From Methylobacterium sp. J-088 (lineage in GTDB: Bacteria; Pseudomonadota; Alphaproteobacteria; Rhizobiales; Beijerinckiaceae), in the NCBI RefSeq assembly GCF_022829295.1, contig NZ_JAKSYH010000167.1, positions 30,816-94,815 of the forward strand: a stretch of 64,000 bases of DNA, in the 5' to 3' direction. Below the pieces are notes generated by a model. The model saw nothing but the letters and a program-made list of their open reading frames with translations, had not been told where the DNA came from and did not search any database. Below are positions 46,179 to 55,526 of the stretch, piece by piece (within the stretch, counting starts at the first letter, position 1; each line of letters begins with the position of its first letter). The position numbers were made by a program, and so were the translations under genes.

Positions 46179-46227
46179 GGTCGATCGCTCCGAAGAGGCG
46201 GCGGCCGCAATCCAGGGGGGACGTGTC

Positions 46228-47193
46228 ATGAGGGAATCGGTTTCCATCAAGCCATTGCTCGTGGGCGCGATGCTCGCGTGGGGCGGTGCGGCCCAGGCGG
46301 CCTCGTTGACCGTCGGCTTCTCGCAGATCGGCTCGGAATCCGGCTGGCGCGCCGCCGAGACCACGGTGACCAAGGCCGAGGCCAAGACGCGCGGCATCAC
46401 CGTCAAGATCGCCGACGCGCAGCAGAAGCAAGAGAACCAGATCAAGGCGATCCGCTCCTTCGTGGCGCAGGGGGTGGACGCGATCCTGCTCGCCCCCGTG
46501 GTCGCCACCGGCTGGGACGCGGTGCTGAAGGAAGCCCGGGACGCCAAGATCCCGGTGATCCTGCTCGACCGCGACATCGACCCGTCCGGCAAGGACCTCA
46601 CCCTCACCGCCGTCACCTCCGACAGCGTCGAGGAGGGCCGCGTCGCCGGCAACTGGCTGGCCAAGACGGTCGGCGAAAAACCCTGCAACGTGGTCGAGCT
46701 TCAGGGCACGGTCGGGGCGAGCGTCGCCACCAACCGCAAGAAGGGCTTTGACGCCGCCCTCGCGTCCCACGCCAACCTCAAGCTCGTGCGCAGCCAGACC
46801 GGCGACTTCACCCGCGCCAAGGGCAAGGAGGTGATGGAGAGCTTCATCAAGGCCGAGGGCGGGCGCGCGATCTGCGCCGTCTACGCCCACAACGACGACA
46901 TGATGGTCGGCGCCATCCAGGCGATGAAGGAGGCCGGCCTGAAGCCCGGCCGGGAGATCCTGACGGTCTCGATCGACGCGGTGCCCGACATCTTCAAGGC
47001 GATCGCGGCGGGCGAGGCCAACGCCACCGTCGAGCTCACGCCCGACATGGCCGGCCCCGCCTTCGACGTGCTCACGGCCTTCAAGGAGAAGGGCACCGTC
47101 CCGCCCAAGTGGATCCAGACCGAATCGAAGCTCTACACGGCGGCCGACGATCCGCTGAAGGTCTACGAGAGCAAGAAGGGCCTCGGCTACTGA
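46228..47193 (+). CDS. ytfQ: Sugar ABC transporter substrate-binding protein (YtfQ-like)
   Basis: 321 residues from the ATG at 46228 behind GGGGGG. Signal peptide (SIKPLLVGAMLAWGGAAQA), then a periplasmic-binding-protein type I fold: LTVGFSQIGSESGWRAAETTVTKAEA, AIRSFVAQGVDAILLAPVVATGWD, VILLDRDID, VYAHNDDMMVGAIQAMKEAGLKPG. The closest pattern is E. coli YtfQ, which binds galactofuranose. It begins a four-gene operon with ytfR, ytfT and yjfF. The sugar here is inferred, not proven. Confidence 0.85.
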   Translation: MRESVSIKPLLVGAMLAWGGAAQAASLTVGFSQIGSESGWRAAETTVTKAEAKTRGITVKIADAQQKQENQIKAIRSFVAQGVDAILLAPVVATGWDAVLKEARDAKIPVILLDRDIDPSGKDLTLTAVTSDSVEEGRVAGNWLAKTVGEKPCNVVELQGTVGASVATNRKKGFDAALASHANLKLVRSQTGDFTRAKGKEVMESFIKAEGGRAICAVYAHNDDMMVGAIQAMKEAGLKPGREILTVSIDAVPDIFKAIAAGEANATVELTPDMAGPAFDVLTAFKEKGTVPPKWIQTESKLYTAADDPLKVYESKKGLGY

Positions 47194-47227
47194 CGCGCCC
47201 CGCGCCGCGACCCCTGCGAGCGGTCCC

Positions 47228-48763
47228 GTGTCCGACACGCCCCTGCTCAGCGTCCGCGGGCTCTCCAAGAGCTTCGCCGGGCACCACGCCCTCGCGGGGG
47301 TCGACTTCACCCTGCGCCGGGGGGAGATCCACGCCCTGCTGGGCGAGAACGGCGCCGGCAAATCGACCTTCATCAAGACGCTGACCGGAATCGTCCGGCG
47401 CGATGCGGGCGACGTGTGGCTCGACGGCGTGCCGATCGCGCCGCGCTCGGCCGAGGAGGCCGGCCGGGCCGGCATCGCCACGGTCTACCAGGAGGTCGGG
47501 CTGCTGCCGAACCTCACCGTGGCGCAGAACCTGTTCCTCGGCCGTGAGCCGACCCGGTTGGGCCTCGTGCGCGGCCGGACGATGCGGCGGCGCGCGTCGG
47601 AACGCCTGGCGGAGTTCGGCCTCGCGATCGATGTCGGGGCGCCGCTCGGACGCTTCCCGGTGGCGGTGCAGCACCTCGTGGCGATCGCCCGGGCGGTGGA
47701 CCTCTCGGCCCGGGCGCTGATCCTCGACGAGCCGACCGCGAGCCTCGACACCCACGAGGTGACGGTGCTGTTCGGCGTGATGCGCCGGCTGGCCGCGCGG
47801 GGCATCGGCATCGTGTTCGTCACCCACTTCCTGGAGCAGGTCTACGCGATCACCGACCGGATCACCGTCCTGCGCAACGGCCGGCTGGTGACCGAGCGCG
47901 AGACCGCGCAGTTTCCCCGCCTCGACCTCGTGCGCACCATGCTGGGCCACGACCTCGCCGAGGACGAGGCGCGGTCGGAGACGGGGCCGCGGGCCCAGCG
48001 GATTGAGGCCGGGGCCCCGGTCCTGCGCGCGGAAAAACTCGGCAAGGCCGGCTATCTCCAACCCGTCGACCTGTCGGTGGCGGGCGGCGAGGTGGTGGGT
48101 CTCGCGGGCCTCCTCGGCTCCGAGCGGACCGAGACCGCCCGCCTGCTGTTCGGGGCCGAGCGGCCGGACCAGGGCCGCATCCTGCTCGACGGGAAGCCCA
48201 CCCGGATCGCCGGCCCCCGGGACGCGCTGCGCCATCGCCTCGGCTACTGCCCGGAGGAGCGCAAGACCGACGGCATCGTCGCCGATCTGACCGTCCGGGA
48301 GAACATCGTGCTGGCGCTCCAGGCCCGACAGGGCCCGTTCCGGCCGCTGGGCCGGGCGGCGCAGGACCGGATCGCCCGCGACTTCATCGCCAAGCTCGAC
48401 ATCCGGCCGCCCGATCCGGAGCGACCGCTCGGGCTGCTGTCCGGGGGCAACCAGCAGAAGACGCTTCTGGCCCGCTGGCTCGCCACCGAGCCGCGCCTGC
48501 TGATCCTCGACGAGCCGACACGGGGCATCGACGTCGGGGCTCACGCCGAGATCATCCGGCTGATCCGGAGCCTGTGCGATGCGGGCCTCGCCCTCTTGGT
48601 GATCTCGTCCGAGCTGGAGGAGATCGTGACCTATTCCGACCGGGTGATCGTGATGCGCGACCGTGCCCAGGTGGCCGAACTCGCCGACGGGGCGATCGAC
48701 GTCACCGCCATCCTCCGGGCGATCGCGGCGGAAACGCCTGCTCCCGTGCCGGAGCCCGCCTGA
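47228..48763 (+). CDS. ytfR: Sugar ABC transporter ATP-binding protein (YtfR-like)
   Basis: 511 residues with two fused ABC domains, GTG start. First domain: Walker A GENGAGKSTFIKTL, ATVYQEVGLLPNLTVAQNLFLGRE, Walker B LILDEPTASLD. Second: degenerate Walker A region (GLAGLLGSERTETARLLFGA), signature LLSGGNQQKTLLARWLATEPRLLILDEPTRGIDVG. The degenerate second site is usual for RbsA/MglA/YtfR. Ends TGATG with ytfT. Confidence 0.9.
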   Translation: MSDTPLLSVRGLSKSFAGHHALAGVDFTLRRGEIHALLGENGAGKSTFIKTLTGIVRRDAGDVWLDGVPIAPRSAEEAGRAGIATVYQEVGLLPNLTVAQNLFLGREPTRLGLVRGRTMRRRASERLAEFGLAIDVGAPLGRFPVAVQHLVAIARAVDLSARALILDEPTASLDTHEVTVLFGVMRRLAARGIGIVFVTHFLEQVYAITDRITVLRNGRLVTERETAQFPRLDLVRTMLGHDLAEDEARSETGPRAQRIEAGAPVLRAEKLGKAGYLQPVDLSVAGGEVVGLAGLLGSERTETARLLFGAERPDQGRILLDGKPTRIAGPRDALRHRLGYCPEERKTDGIVADLTVRENIVLALQARQGPFRPLGRAAQDRIARDFIAKLDIRPPDPERPLGLLSGGNQQKTLLARWLATEPRLLILDEPTRGIDVGAHAEIIRLIRSLCDAGLALLVISSELEEIVTYSDRVIVMRDRAQVAELADGAIDVTAILRAIAAETPAPVPEPA

Positions 48764-49737
48764 TGCGCGCGCTGCGTGCCGGAGCGCCCCAGCTCCTCGC
48801 CTTCCTGGCCGTACTGCTGGCCGACCGGCTGGTCGCGCCGCAATTCCTCGACGTGCATCTGCAGGACGGGCGCCTGTTCGGCAGCCTCGTCGACGTGTTC
48901 AACCGCGGCGCCCCGGTGGCGCTGCTGTCGCTCGGCATGGTGCTGGTGGTGGCCACCGGCGGCATCGACCTGTCGGTGGGCGCCGTGATGGCGATCGCGG
49001 GCGCGGTGGCGGCGAGCCTCGCCGACACCCAGCCCCTGCCGGTGGTGCTCGCGGCGGCTTTGGCCACCGGGCTCCTGTGCGGGCTGTGGAACGGCCTGCT
49101 GGTGGCGGGGCTCCGGATCCAGCCGATCGTCGCCACCCTGATCCTGATGGTCGCCGGCCGCGGCATCGCCCAGCTGATCACCGAGGGGCGGATCATCACC
49201 TTCGTCTCCCCCGACCTCGCGTTCCTCGGCGGCGGCGCGCTCGTCGGCGTGCCGATGCCGGTGGTGCTGGTCCTCGGCATGCTGTGCCTCACCCTCGCGC
49301 TGGTGCGCGGCACGGCGCTCGGCCTGATGATCGAGGCGACCGGCGGCAACGCCCGCGCGAGCGCGCTGGCCGGCATCGACACCCGCGCGGTGACGCTGGC
49401 GGTCTATGCCTGGAGCGGCGTCTGCGCGGCTCTGGCCGGCGTGGTCGCGGCGGCCGACATCCTGGGGGCCGACGCCAACAATGCCGGGCTGTGGCTCGAA
49501 CTCGACGCGATCCTGGCCGTGGTGGTGGCGGGCTCGTCCCTGCTCGGCGGCCGGTTCAGCCTGTGGCTGGCGGTGCTCGGGGCCTTCCTGATCCAGGCGA
49601 TGAACACCGGGATCCTGCTCTCCGGCCTGCCGCCGGAACTCAACCTCGTGGTCAAGGCCGCGGTGGTGCTGGCGGTGCTCCTGCTGCAAGCGCCGCGCCT
49701 CGCTGGCCTGTCCCTGCTGCTGCGGAGCCCGCGATGA
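48763..49737 (+). CDS. ytfT: Sugar ABC transporter permease (YtfT-like)
   Basis: 324 residues, about nine TM helices, of the BPD_transp_2 permease group. The family signature LVVATGGIDLSVGAVMAIAGAVAA and the loop with ATGGNARASALAGI are present. The ATG overlaps the previous stop by one base and the stop overlaps the next start by four, so translation is coupled. It forms a heterodimeric channel with YjfF. Confidence 0.88.
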   Translation: MRALRAGAPQLLAFLAVLLADRLVAPQFLDVHLQDGRLFGSLVDVFNRGAPVALLSLGMVLVVATGGIDLSVGAVMAIAGAVAASLADTQPLPVVLAAALATGLLCGLWNGLLVAGLRIQPIVATLILMVAGRGIAQLITEGRIITFVSPDLAFLGGGALVGVPMPVVLVLGMLCLTLALVRGTALGLMIEATGGNARASALAGIDTRAVTLAVYAWSGVCAALAGVVAAADILGADANNAGLWLELDAILAVVVAGSSLLGGRFSLWLAVLGAFLIQAMNTGILLSGLPPELNLVVKAAVVLAVLLLQAPRLAGLSLLLRSPR

Positions 49738-50747
49738 GCCGCAACCTCCCGGTCCTCGTCGCCGCGCTGCTGTTCGCGGCCGGCTACGGCCTCTGCGCCA
49801 CGCAGTACCCCGCCTTCCTGACCACGCGGGTCGTCGGCAACCTGCTCACCGACAGCGCCTTCCTGGGCATCGTGGCGGTGGGCACGACCTTCGTGATCGT
49901 TGCGGGCGGCATCGACCTGTCGGTCGGCTCGGTGGTGGGGTTCACCACGGTGTTCCTGGCGCTGGCGATCGAGCGCTGGGGGATCCCGCCGCTCGCAGCC
50001 TTCGGGATCGTGCTCGCCGCCGCCGGCCTGTTCGGCGCCGCCATGGGCGCGCTGATCCATGTCTTCGACATGCCGCCCTTCATCGTGACGCTGGCCGGCA
50101 TGTTCCTGGCCCGGGGCGCGGGCTTCCTGCTCTCCACCGAATCGGTGCCGATCAACGCCCCCCTGTACGGCGCGGTCTCCGACCTGTCGCTGAGCCTGCC
50201 CGGCGGCGGGCGGCTGACCCTGACCGCGGGTGTGATGCTCGCCGTGTTCCTGGTGGGCGGGGTGGTGCTCCGCGCCACGCGCTTCGGCGCCACGGTCTAC
50301 GCGCTCGGCGGCAGCCGCCAGACCACGGCGCTCATGGGCGTGCGGGTCGGGCACAACATCGTGGCGGTCTACGCCCTGTCGAGCCTGCTCGCCGCCCTCG
50401 CCGGGATCGTGTTCTCCCTCGACACCGCCTCCGGCACGCCGCTCTCGGCGGTGGGCGTGGAACTCGATGCCATCGCGGCCGTGGTGATCGGCGGCACGCT
50501 GCTCTCCGGCGGCCAGGGCGGCCTGCTGGGCACGTTCCTGGGGGTGATGATCGGCGGCCTGATCCAGACGGCCATCACCTTCGACGGTACCCTGTCGAGC
50601 TGGTGGACCAAGATCGCGACGGGCCTGCTGCTGTTCGCCTTCATCGCCCTGCAGCAGGGCTCGGTGGCGCTGGCGGGGCGCTCGGGACGGCCGGTCCGGG
50701 CCTCCGCCGGCGCGCCGGTTGTCCGTTCTGCGGAAGTCCGGGCCTGA
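49734..50747 (+). CDS. yjfF: Sugar ABC transporter permease (YjfF-like)
   Basis: 337 residues, BPD_transp_2 permease: FVIVAGGIDLSVGSVVGFTTVF, MPPFIVTLAGMFLARGAGFLLSTESVPI, ATVYALGGSRQTTALMGVRVG. The FIVTLAGMFLARG pattern is characteristic of YjfF. It carries a longer hydrophilic C-terminus (LAGRSGRPVRASAGAPVV) than usual. Ends the transporter operon, with a multi-hairpin repeat just after it. Confidence 0.88.
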   Translation: MSRNLPVLVAALLFAAGYGLCATQYPAFLTTRVVGNLLTDSAFLGIVAVGTTFVIVAGGIDLSVGSVVGFTTVFLALAIERWGIPPLAAFGIVLAAAGLFGAAMGALIHVFDMPPFIVTLAGMFLARGAGFLLSTESVPINAPLYGAVSDLSLSLPGGGRLTLTAGVMLAVFLVGGVVLRATRFGATVYALGGSRQTTALMGVRVGHNIVAVYALSSLLAALAGIVFSLDTASGTPLSAVGVELDAIAAVVIGGTLLSGGQGGLLGTFLGVMIGGLIQTAITFDGTLSSWWTKIATGLLLFAFIALQQGSVALAGRSGRPVRASAGAPVVRSAEVRA

Positions 50748-50819
50748 TATGTTGTAAGCGCGCATGGTCTGAAAGCCGTGCACTGACGCGCTCCGAGAGC
50801 CTGTTCGACCCGTATCCCG

Positions 50820-50955
50820 GGTTTCCGAAGGGCTGTGCCCTTTGGCGGGTTGTCAGGGCAGAGCCCTGACCGTCTCGGGCGCAGCCCGACACCAGACAAT
50901 GTTCGGCACCAGGGCTCTGCCTTGGACCCGCGAAAGGTCTCGCCCTTTCGAAACC
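50820..50955. repeat. Multi-hairpin repeat, copy B (inverted, extra arm)
   Basis: GGTTTC (50820-50825) and GAAACC (50950-50955) close the element. Arms AAGGGC/GCCCTT, then GCGGGT/ACCCGC (50845-50850 with 50926-50931) enclosing GTCAGGGC/GCCCTGAC, TCGGGC/GCCCGA and CCAGGGC/GCCttGG, then GAAAGG/CCTTTC. This is copy A's plan in the opposite direction with one more internal hairpin. It fills the 303-base gap 50748-51050. Confidence 0.85.
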
Positions 50956-51050
50956 ACGACCTGATCCGACCGCCATCGGCTAAAGATTTTCCGGCTAACC
51001 GGGCCTATGGTCCCCGCCCGCATCGTTCCGCGACGGAGGATCAGACCGGT

Positions 51051-51992
51051 ATGCCCCTCACCAGCGACATTCGCGGCGTCGTGCCGATCGCCCCGACGCC
51101 GTTCCACCCGGATGGCCGGATCGACGAGACCTCCCTCGACCGGATGACCGACTTCTTCGGCGCGGCCGGCGTCGACGGCCTGACGATCCTCGGCCAGCTC
51201 GGCGAGGCCGGCAAGCTCGACCACGCGGAGGGGATCGCAGTGGCCAAGCGCGTCCTCGGGCGGACGCGGCTGCCGGTGATCGTCGGTGTCACGGCGCCGG
51301 GCTTCGCGGCCATGCGGTCCCTCGCCCGGGAGGTGATGGAGATGGGCGCGTCCGGCGTGATGATCGCCCCGCCCAACACGCTCCGCACCGACGATCAGGT
51401 GGCGGGCTACTACCGCAATGCCGCCGAGGCGATCGGTTCGGATGTGCCCTTCGTGCTGCAGGACTACCCCCTCACCTTCTCGGTGCAGATGACCCCCGGC
51501 GTGATCCGCCGGATCGTCACCGAAAACCCCTCCTGCGTGATGCTCAAGCACGAGGACTGGCCGGGCCTGGAGAAGATTTCCACGCTGCGCGGCTTCGAGG
51601 CGGATGGCTCGATGCGCCACATCTCCATCCTCGTGGGCAATGGCGGCCTGTTCCTCGACTTCGAGACCGAGCGCGGGGCCGACGGCGCCAATACCGGTTA
51701 CGCCTTCCCGGAGATGCTGGTCGACGTCGTCCGCCTCGGCCGGGCGGGCGAGCGCGACGCCGCCCATGACCTGTTCGACGCCCACCTGCCCTATCTGCGC
51801 TACGAGCAGCAGCAGGGCCCGCTGGGGCTCGCGGTGCGCAAATACGTGTTCCAGCGCCGGGGGATTTTTTCCTCCGATGCGCAGCGCAAGCCCTCACAGG
51901 CGCTGACCGCGCCGGCCAAGGCCGAGATCGCGTACCTGCTGGCCCGCCTCGCCCGAACCGATGTCCGAGCGCGGCTGGATCCCGTCCGCTAA
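51051..51992 (+). CDS. DapA-superfamily aldolase (sugar-acid or keto-acid type)
   Basis: 313 residues from the ATG at 51051 behind GGAGGA. TIM-barrel of the DHDPS/N-acetylneuraminate lyase superfamily: GVVPIAPTPFHPDGRIDETSLDRMTDFF, GLTILGQLGEAGKLDHAEG (in place of the usual GTTGE phosphate-binding), VPFVLQDYPLTFSVQM with the catalytic Tyr, and CVMLKHEDWPG with the Schiff-base lysine. The altered GQLGE and EDWPG mean it is not true DapA. Location behind a sugar transporter suggests a sugar-acid aldolase or dehydratase, inferred only. Confidence 0.8.
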   Translation: MPLTSDIRGVVPIAPTPFHPDGRIDETSLDRMTDFFGAAGVDGLTILGQLGEAGKLDHAEGIAVAKRVLGRTRLPVIVGVTAPGFAAMRSLAREVMEMGASGVMIAPPNTLRTDDQVAGYYRNAAEAIGSDVPFVLQDYPLTFSVQMTPGVIRRIVTENPSCVMLKHEDWPGLEKISTLRGFEADGSMRHISILVGNGGLFLDFETERGADGANTGYAFPEMLVDVVRLGRAGERDAAHDLFDAHLPYLRYEQQQGPLGLAVRKYVFQRRGIFSSDAQRKPSQALTAPAKAEIAYLLARLARTDVRARLDPVR

Positions 51993-52081
51993 GATCTTTG
52001 TTACAGCGCAGGTTTTTATCGCAAAACCGGTGGCCACTTTTGCGAAACCTGCTCAGGGCGTCGCGTTGCGCCCCTGAAACG

Positions 52082-52384
52082 GGTTTCCAAAGGGCTCCGG
52101 CTCAACCCCTTCGAGGTGTTTGAGCGGGGTGCACAGACAGCAATCCGTGTCTCTAACAGACCGAAAGAGCACTGCGTTTTCCCCTCCCCCTTGCGGGGAG
52201 GGGTCAGGGGTGGGGGTGGTTCAGGATCAAGCGTACCGGTGCCTCTTGCACCACCTCCAACGCCTCCCCACAAGGGGGAGGAGAGCGCGTCCGGCCAATG
52301 TCCCGGTGCTTATGCGAACACCTCAAACGGCTGGGCTTGCAGCCCTTTGGCGGGTGATCAGGGCAGAGCCCTGATGAACACCCG
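52082..52384. repeat. Multi-hairpin repeat, copy D, interrupted by a family-2 repeat
   Basis: GGTTTC (52082-52087) with arm CCAAAGGGCT (52087-52096) pairs with AGCCCTTTGG at 52341-52350, and GAGGTGTT (52113-52120) with AACACCTC (52317-52324). Then CGGGT/ACCCG (52351-52355 with 52380-52384) encloses ATCAGGGC/GCCCTGAT. So the first arm's loop holds ~200 extra bases including the family-2 element at 52181-52281, while the last arm and GAAACC are missing. It ends 5 bp before the HlyD-like stop and fills most of the gene-free region 51993-52389. Confidence 0.7.
52181..52281. repeat. Intergenic palindromic repeat, family 2, second copy (nested)
   Basis: Hairpins CCCCTCCCC/GGGGAGGGG (52181-52203) and CCTCCCC/GGGGAGG (52263-52281) are linked by a GGGGGTGGT/ACCACCTCC pair, the same plan as 10714-10807. 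It lies inside the arm of a multi-hairpin repeat. Confidence 0.7.
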
Positions 52385-52389
52385 GCCGC

Positions 52390-53661
52390 TCACGCCCCCG
52401 CCTTGCCCTCGGGCTGCGGCGTGACCCGGTCGCCGTCGCGCAGGGAGGCCGGTGGGCCGACGATCACCCGCTCGTCGCCGGTCAGGCCCGAGCGCAGCTC
52501 CAGGGCCGTCCGGGTCTGGCGGAAGATCGTCACCGGGCGCATTCGCGCCACCGCGTGCCCGTCGGCCTCCGTTTCGACCACGGCCACGCGGGTCCCGTGC
52601 TGGTCGAAGATCAGGGCGTCGCTCGGCACCGTCACGGCCGGCGCGACCCGCGGAATCTCCAGCGTCAGGGTGATGTAGAGGCCCGGCCGGAGCACGGCGT
52701 CGGGGTTGGGGATGTCGACCTGGGTGACCAGGATGCGCGAGGCGTAGAGCAGAGCCGCCGACGAGCGCGAGACCGTGCCGGGAAACACCTTGCCGGGGAT
52801 CTGCGCCACCTCGACCCGGGCGGCGAGCCCGTCGCGCACGCCGTCGGCAGCGTAGAGCGGCACGTTCACCGCCATGCGCAGCACGTCGTCCCGGTTCAGC
52901 GTCAGGAGCGGCAGGCCCGTATTGGTGTCCGCCGTGACCGCGTCGCCGACATCGTTGTTCCGGGCCGTCACCACACCGTCGAAGGGCGCGCGGATTTCCT
53001 CGAAACCGGTCAGGACCTTGAGCCGGGCGGCCTGCGCCTCCTGGGCCGCGATGTTGGCCTCGGCGACCTTCACGGCGGCCTTGACGGCGTCGACATTGGC
53101 GGTCTGCGACAGCACCCCGGCCTGCGACGTGTCGGCGTTCTGCCGGGTCTCGGCCCCGGTGCCGGCGAGCGTCGAGGTCCGGCGGTTGGTCACGTCCGCG
53201 AGGTGGCGGTTGGCGTCTGCCTGATCGACCATCGCGTGGGCCTGGATCAGCGCCGCCTGCAGCTGCACGACCTGCGCCTGGGCCTGGACGAGCTGCTGGT
53301 CGAGGTCGGGGGCGCTGATCCGGAACAGCAGGTCGCCCGCCTTCACGTGCGAGCCGATGTCGACCTTGCGCTCGACGATGTAGCCGGTCGCCCGCGGGTA
53401 GAGATTCGCCGTGTCGAAGGCCTGGGTGGTGCCGGTCTGGGTGAGGGTCAGGGGGCCGGAGGCCTGGGCGGCCTGGGCCACCCGCACAGGCGGCGGTTGC
53501 GTCGCGGCGGATTGCGGCGGGCTCGCCGCCCGGGATGCGTCCGGCCAGGAGCGGTATCCGAGCAGGCCGGCGCCCGCCAGCATCAGGAGGACGAGCCAGG
53601 CGCGGCCGCGGCGTGCGGGCGGGCGGTCCTGATCTGTCGCCGAACTGTCCCGGTCCGCCAT
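52390..53661 (-). CDS. RND/HlyD-type periplasmic adaptor protein (orphan)
   Basis: 423 residues, ATG at 53661 behind GAGGA. One N-terminal TM/signal anchor (~20-36), lipoyl-like halves (YPRATGYIVERKVDIGSHVKAGDLLFRISAP, FEEIRAPFDGVVTARNNDVGDAV), a long alpha-hairpin (~105-205) rich in Gln/Ala, beta-barrel and membrane-proximal domains. It joins an inner-membrane pump to an outer-membrane channel. No pump gene is adjacent, so its partner is elsewhere or lost. Its 3' end abuts the repeats above. Confidence 0.85.
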   Translation of the reverse strand: MADRDSSATDQDRPPARRGRAWLVLLMLAGAGLLGYRSWPDASRAASPPQSAATQPPPVRVAQAAQASGPLTLTQTGTTQAFDTANLYPRATGYIVERKVDIGSHVKAGDLLFRISAPDLDQQLVQAQAQVVQLQAALIQAHAMVDQADANRHLADVTNRRTSTLAGTGAETRQNADTSQAGVLSQTANVDAVKAAVKVAEANIAAQEAQAARLKVLTGFEEIRAPFDGVVTARNNDVGDAVTADTNTGLPLLTLNRDDVLRMAVNVPLYAADGVRDGLAARVEVAQIPGKVFPGTVSRSSAALLYASRILVTQVDIPNPDAVLRPGLYITLTLEIPRVAPAVTVPSDALIFDQHGTRVAVVETEADGHAVARMRPVTIFRQTRTALELRSGLTGDERVIVGPPASLRDGDRVTPQPEGKAGA

Positions 53662-53804
53662 CCTGTCCTCGGGTCGCGCCCAGCACTGCCTTCAACACAT
53701 AGTCCGCGAACCGGGTCCGGGCGAGATGCCGCACTGCACGATCAGACCCGGATCCTTGGATCCCGCGTTCGGTTTCCCTCCCAGACACTAGGGACCGATC
53801 CACG

Positions 53805-55031
53805 ATGACCGAGATTTCCAGGCGCGCCATCATCGCCGCAGCCGGCGGCGCGATGATGGCGTCGCCCGCGGCCGCGCAATCCTCCGGCCCATCGGGTCCC
53901 GTGCCCGCGCGCGGCACGAAGGGCGCCGACATCCTGGGACCGCGCAACCTGCCGCGGGCCGCCGAGGAGCCCTTCACGCTCGCCCCGCCCGGCACCGACC
54001 ACGGCACGATGCCGAACCTGAAATGGTCCTTCGCCGACAGCCACATGCGGCTGGAGGAGGGCGGCTGGGCGCGCCAGACCACGATCCGCGAATTGCCGAT
54101 CTCGAAGGCCATGGCCGGGGTCAACATGCGGCTCAAGGCCGGCGTGGTCCGCGAGATGCACTGGCACAAGGAAGCCGAGTGGTCCTACATGATCAAGGGC
54201 AAGGCCCGGATCACCGCGGTCGATCAGGACGGGCGCACCTTCGCGGACGATGTCGGCCCGGGCGACCTGTGGTACTTCCCCGGCGGCATCCCGCATTCGA
54301 TCCAGGGGCTTTCCGCCGACGGGGTCGACGGCTGCGAGTTCCTGCTCGTGTTCGACGACGGCGCCTTCTCGGAGGATTCCACCTTCCTGCTGACCGATTG
54401 GCTGGCGCATACGCCCACCGATATCCTGGCCAAGAATTTCGGCTTGCCGGAGAGCGCCTTCGCCAAGATCCCCCAGAAAGAGCTTTACATCTTTCCCGGC
54501 CCGAATCCGGGGCCGCTCTCGGCCGACAAGATGGGCGGTGCCGGCGAGATCCCCAAGACATTCAGCCATCGGATGCTGGCGCAGGAGCCTGTCCGCACCA
54601 AGGGCGGCAGCGTGCGCATCACCGACTCCACGGTGTTCCCGGCCTCCGTCACCATCGCGGCGGCCCTGGTCGAGGTCGAGCCCGGGGGGCTGCGCGAGCT
54701 GCACTGGCACCCCAACAGCGACGAGTGGCAGTACTACCTGTCGGGCAAGGGCCGGATGACCGTGTTCGGCTCGGAATCGAAGGCCCGCACCTTCGACTAT
54801 CAGGCCGGCGACGTCGGCTACGTGCCCTTCGCCATGGGCCACTACATCGAGAACACCGGCGACACGGTGCTGACCTTCCTGGAGATGTTCAAGAGCCCGC
54901 GCTACGCCGACATCTCGCTGACCCAGTGGCTGGCGCTGACGCCCCATCCCCTGGTGCAGGCCCATACCGGCCTGGATCCCAAGCAGGTCGATGCCCTGCC
55001 CGAGACTAAATCACCGGTTGTGCCGGGTTGA
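53805..55031 (+). CDS. Oxalate decarboxylase (bicupin), Tat-exported
   Basis: 408 residues, ATG at 53805. N-terminal twin-arginine-like leader ([21 protein letters not shown]), two cupin domains each with a HxH...E...H manganese site ([16 protein letters not shown] and [17 protein letters not shown]). The active-site lid reads SEDST, with the glutamate needed for decarboxylation instead of oxidation. It turns oxalate plus a proton into formate and CO2, probably in the periplasm, which suits a formate-oxidising methylotroph and a plant surface rich in oxalate. Confidence 0.88.
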   Translation: MTEISRRAIIAAAGGAMMASPAAAQSSGPSGPVPARGTKGADILGPRNLPRAAEEPFTLAPPGTDHGTMPNLKWSFADSHMRLEEGGWARQTTIRELPISKAMAGVNMRLKAGVVREMHWHKEAEWSYMIKGKARITAVDQDGRTFADDVGPGDLWYFPGGIPHSIQGLSADGVDGCEFLLVFDDGAFSEDSTFLLTDWLAHTPTDILAKNFGLPESAFAKIPQKELYIFPGPNPGPLSADKMGGAGEIPKTFSHRMLAQEPVRTKGGSVRITDSTVFPASVTIAAALVEVEPGGLRELHWHPNSDEWQYYLSGKGRMTVFGSESKARTFDYQAGDVGYVPFAMGHYIENTGDTVLTFLEMFKSPRYADISLTQWLALTPHPLVQAHTGLDPKQVDALPETKSPVVPG

Positions 55032-55104
55032 CGCGTCCCGGAACTTGGCGCGACCTCAACACGTCGACCCTATAGACAGATCGGTCCCTCTCACGGAGAG
55101 CCCC

Positions 55105-55431
55105 ATGCGCGCCGCATCCCGCGCGCTCCTCGTCCTGGCGCTCGCCCTCCCGGCGGGCACCGCCTGGGCCCAGGTGCAGCAGAACGATCCGAACGCGGCC
55201 AACGCCTCGTTCGCCCTGCAGAGTCAGATCCGCACGCTCAACCAGCAACGGGTCACGGATTTCAACACGTTGAATCAGTCGATCCAACGCAACGTCCAGT
55301 TCGAGTCCTTCGGGCCGGTCCTGCCCTACCGGGGCGTCTATGGCGGGCGCCCCGGTGCGCGCCAACCCGGCACCCACGGCTTCGTCCGGCGGGGCGGCGG
55401 CATCAACACGAGCGTGTGCACCGGCTGCTGA
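55105..55431 (+). CDS. Small secreted hypothetical protein
   Basis: 108 residues from the ATG at 55105 behind GGAGAG. Signal peptide ([17 protein letters not shown]), a Gln/Asn-rich helical stretch ([39 protein letters not shown]), then a Gly/Arg/Tyr-rich C-terminus with two cysteines at the end (NTSVCTGC). Unknown family. The next gene, purD, lies about 95 bp downstream. Confidence 0.65.
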   Translation: MRAASRALLVLALALPAGTAWAQVQQNDPNAANASFALQSQIRTLNQQRVTDFNTLNQSIQRNVQFESFGPVLPYRGVYGGRPGARQPGTHGFVRRGGGINTSVCTGC

Positions 55432-55526
55432 GCGGCCGGGATACCGGCGCAGAGCGGGGAAAGCCCAAAAAAACCTTTCCCCGCCCGCCGGCTTCGCCCA
55501 GAACCTGGGCCCATGGTGGCGTACGC

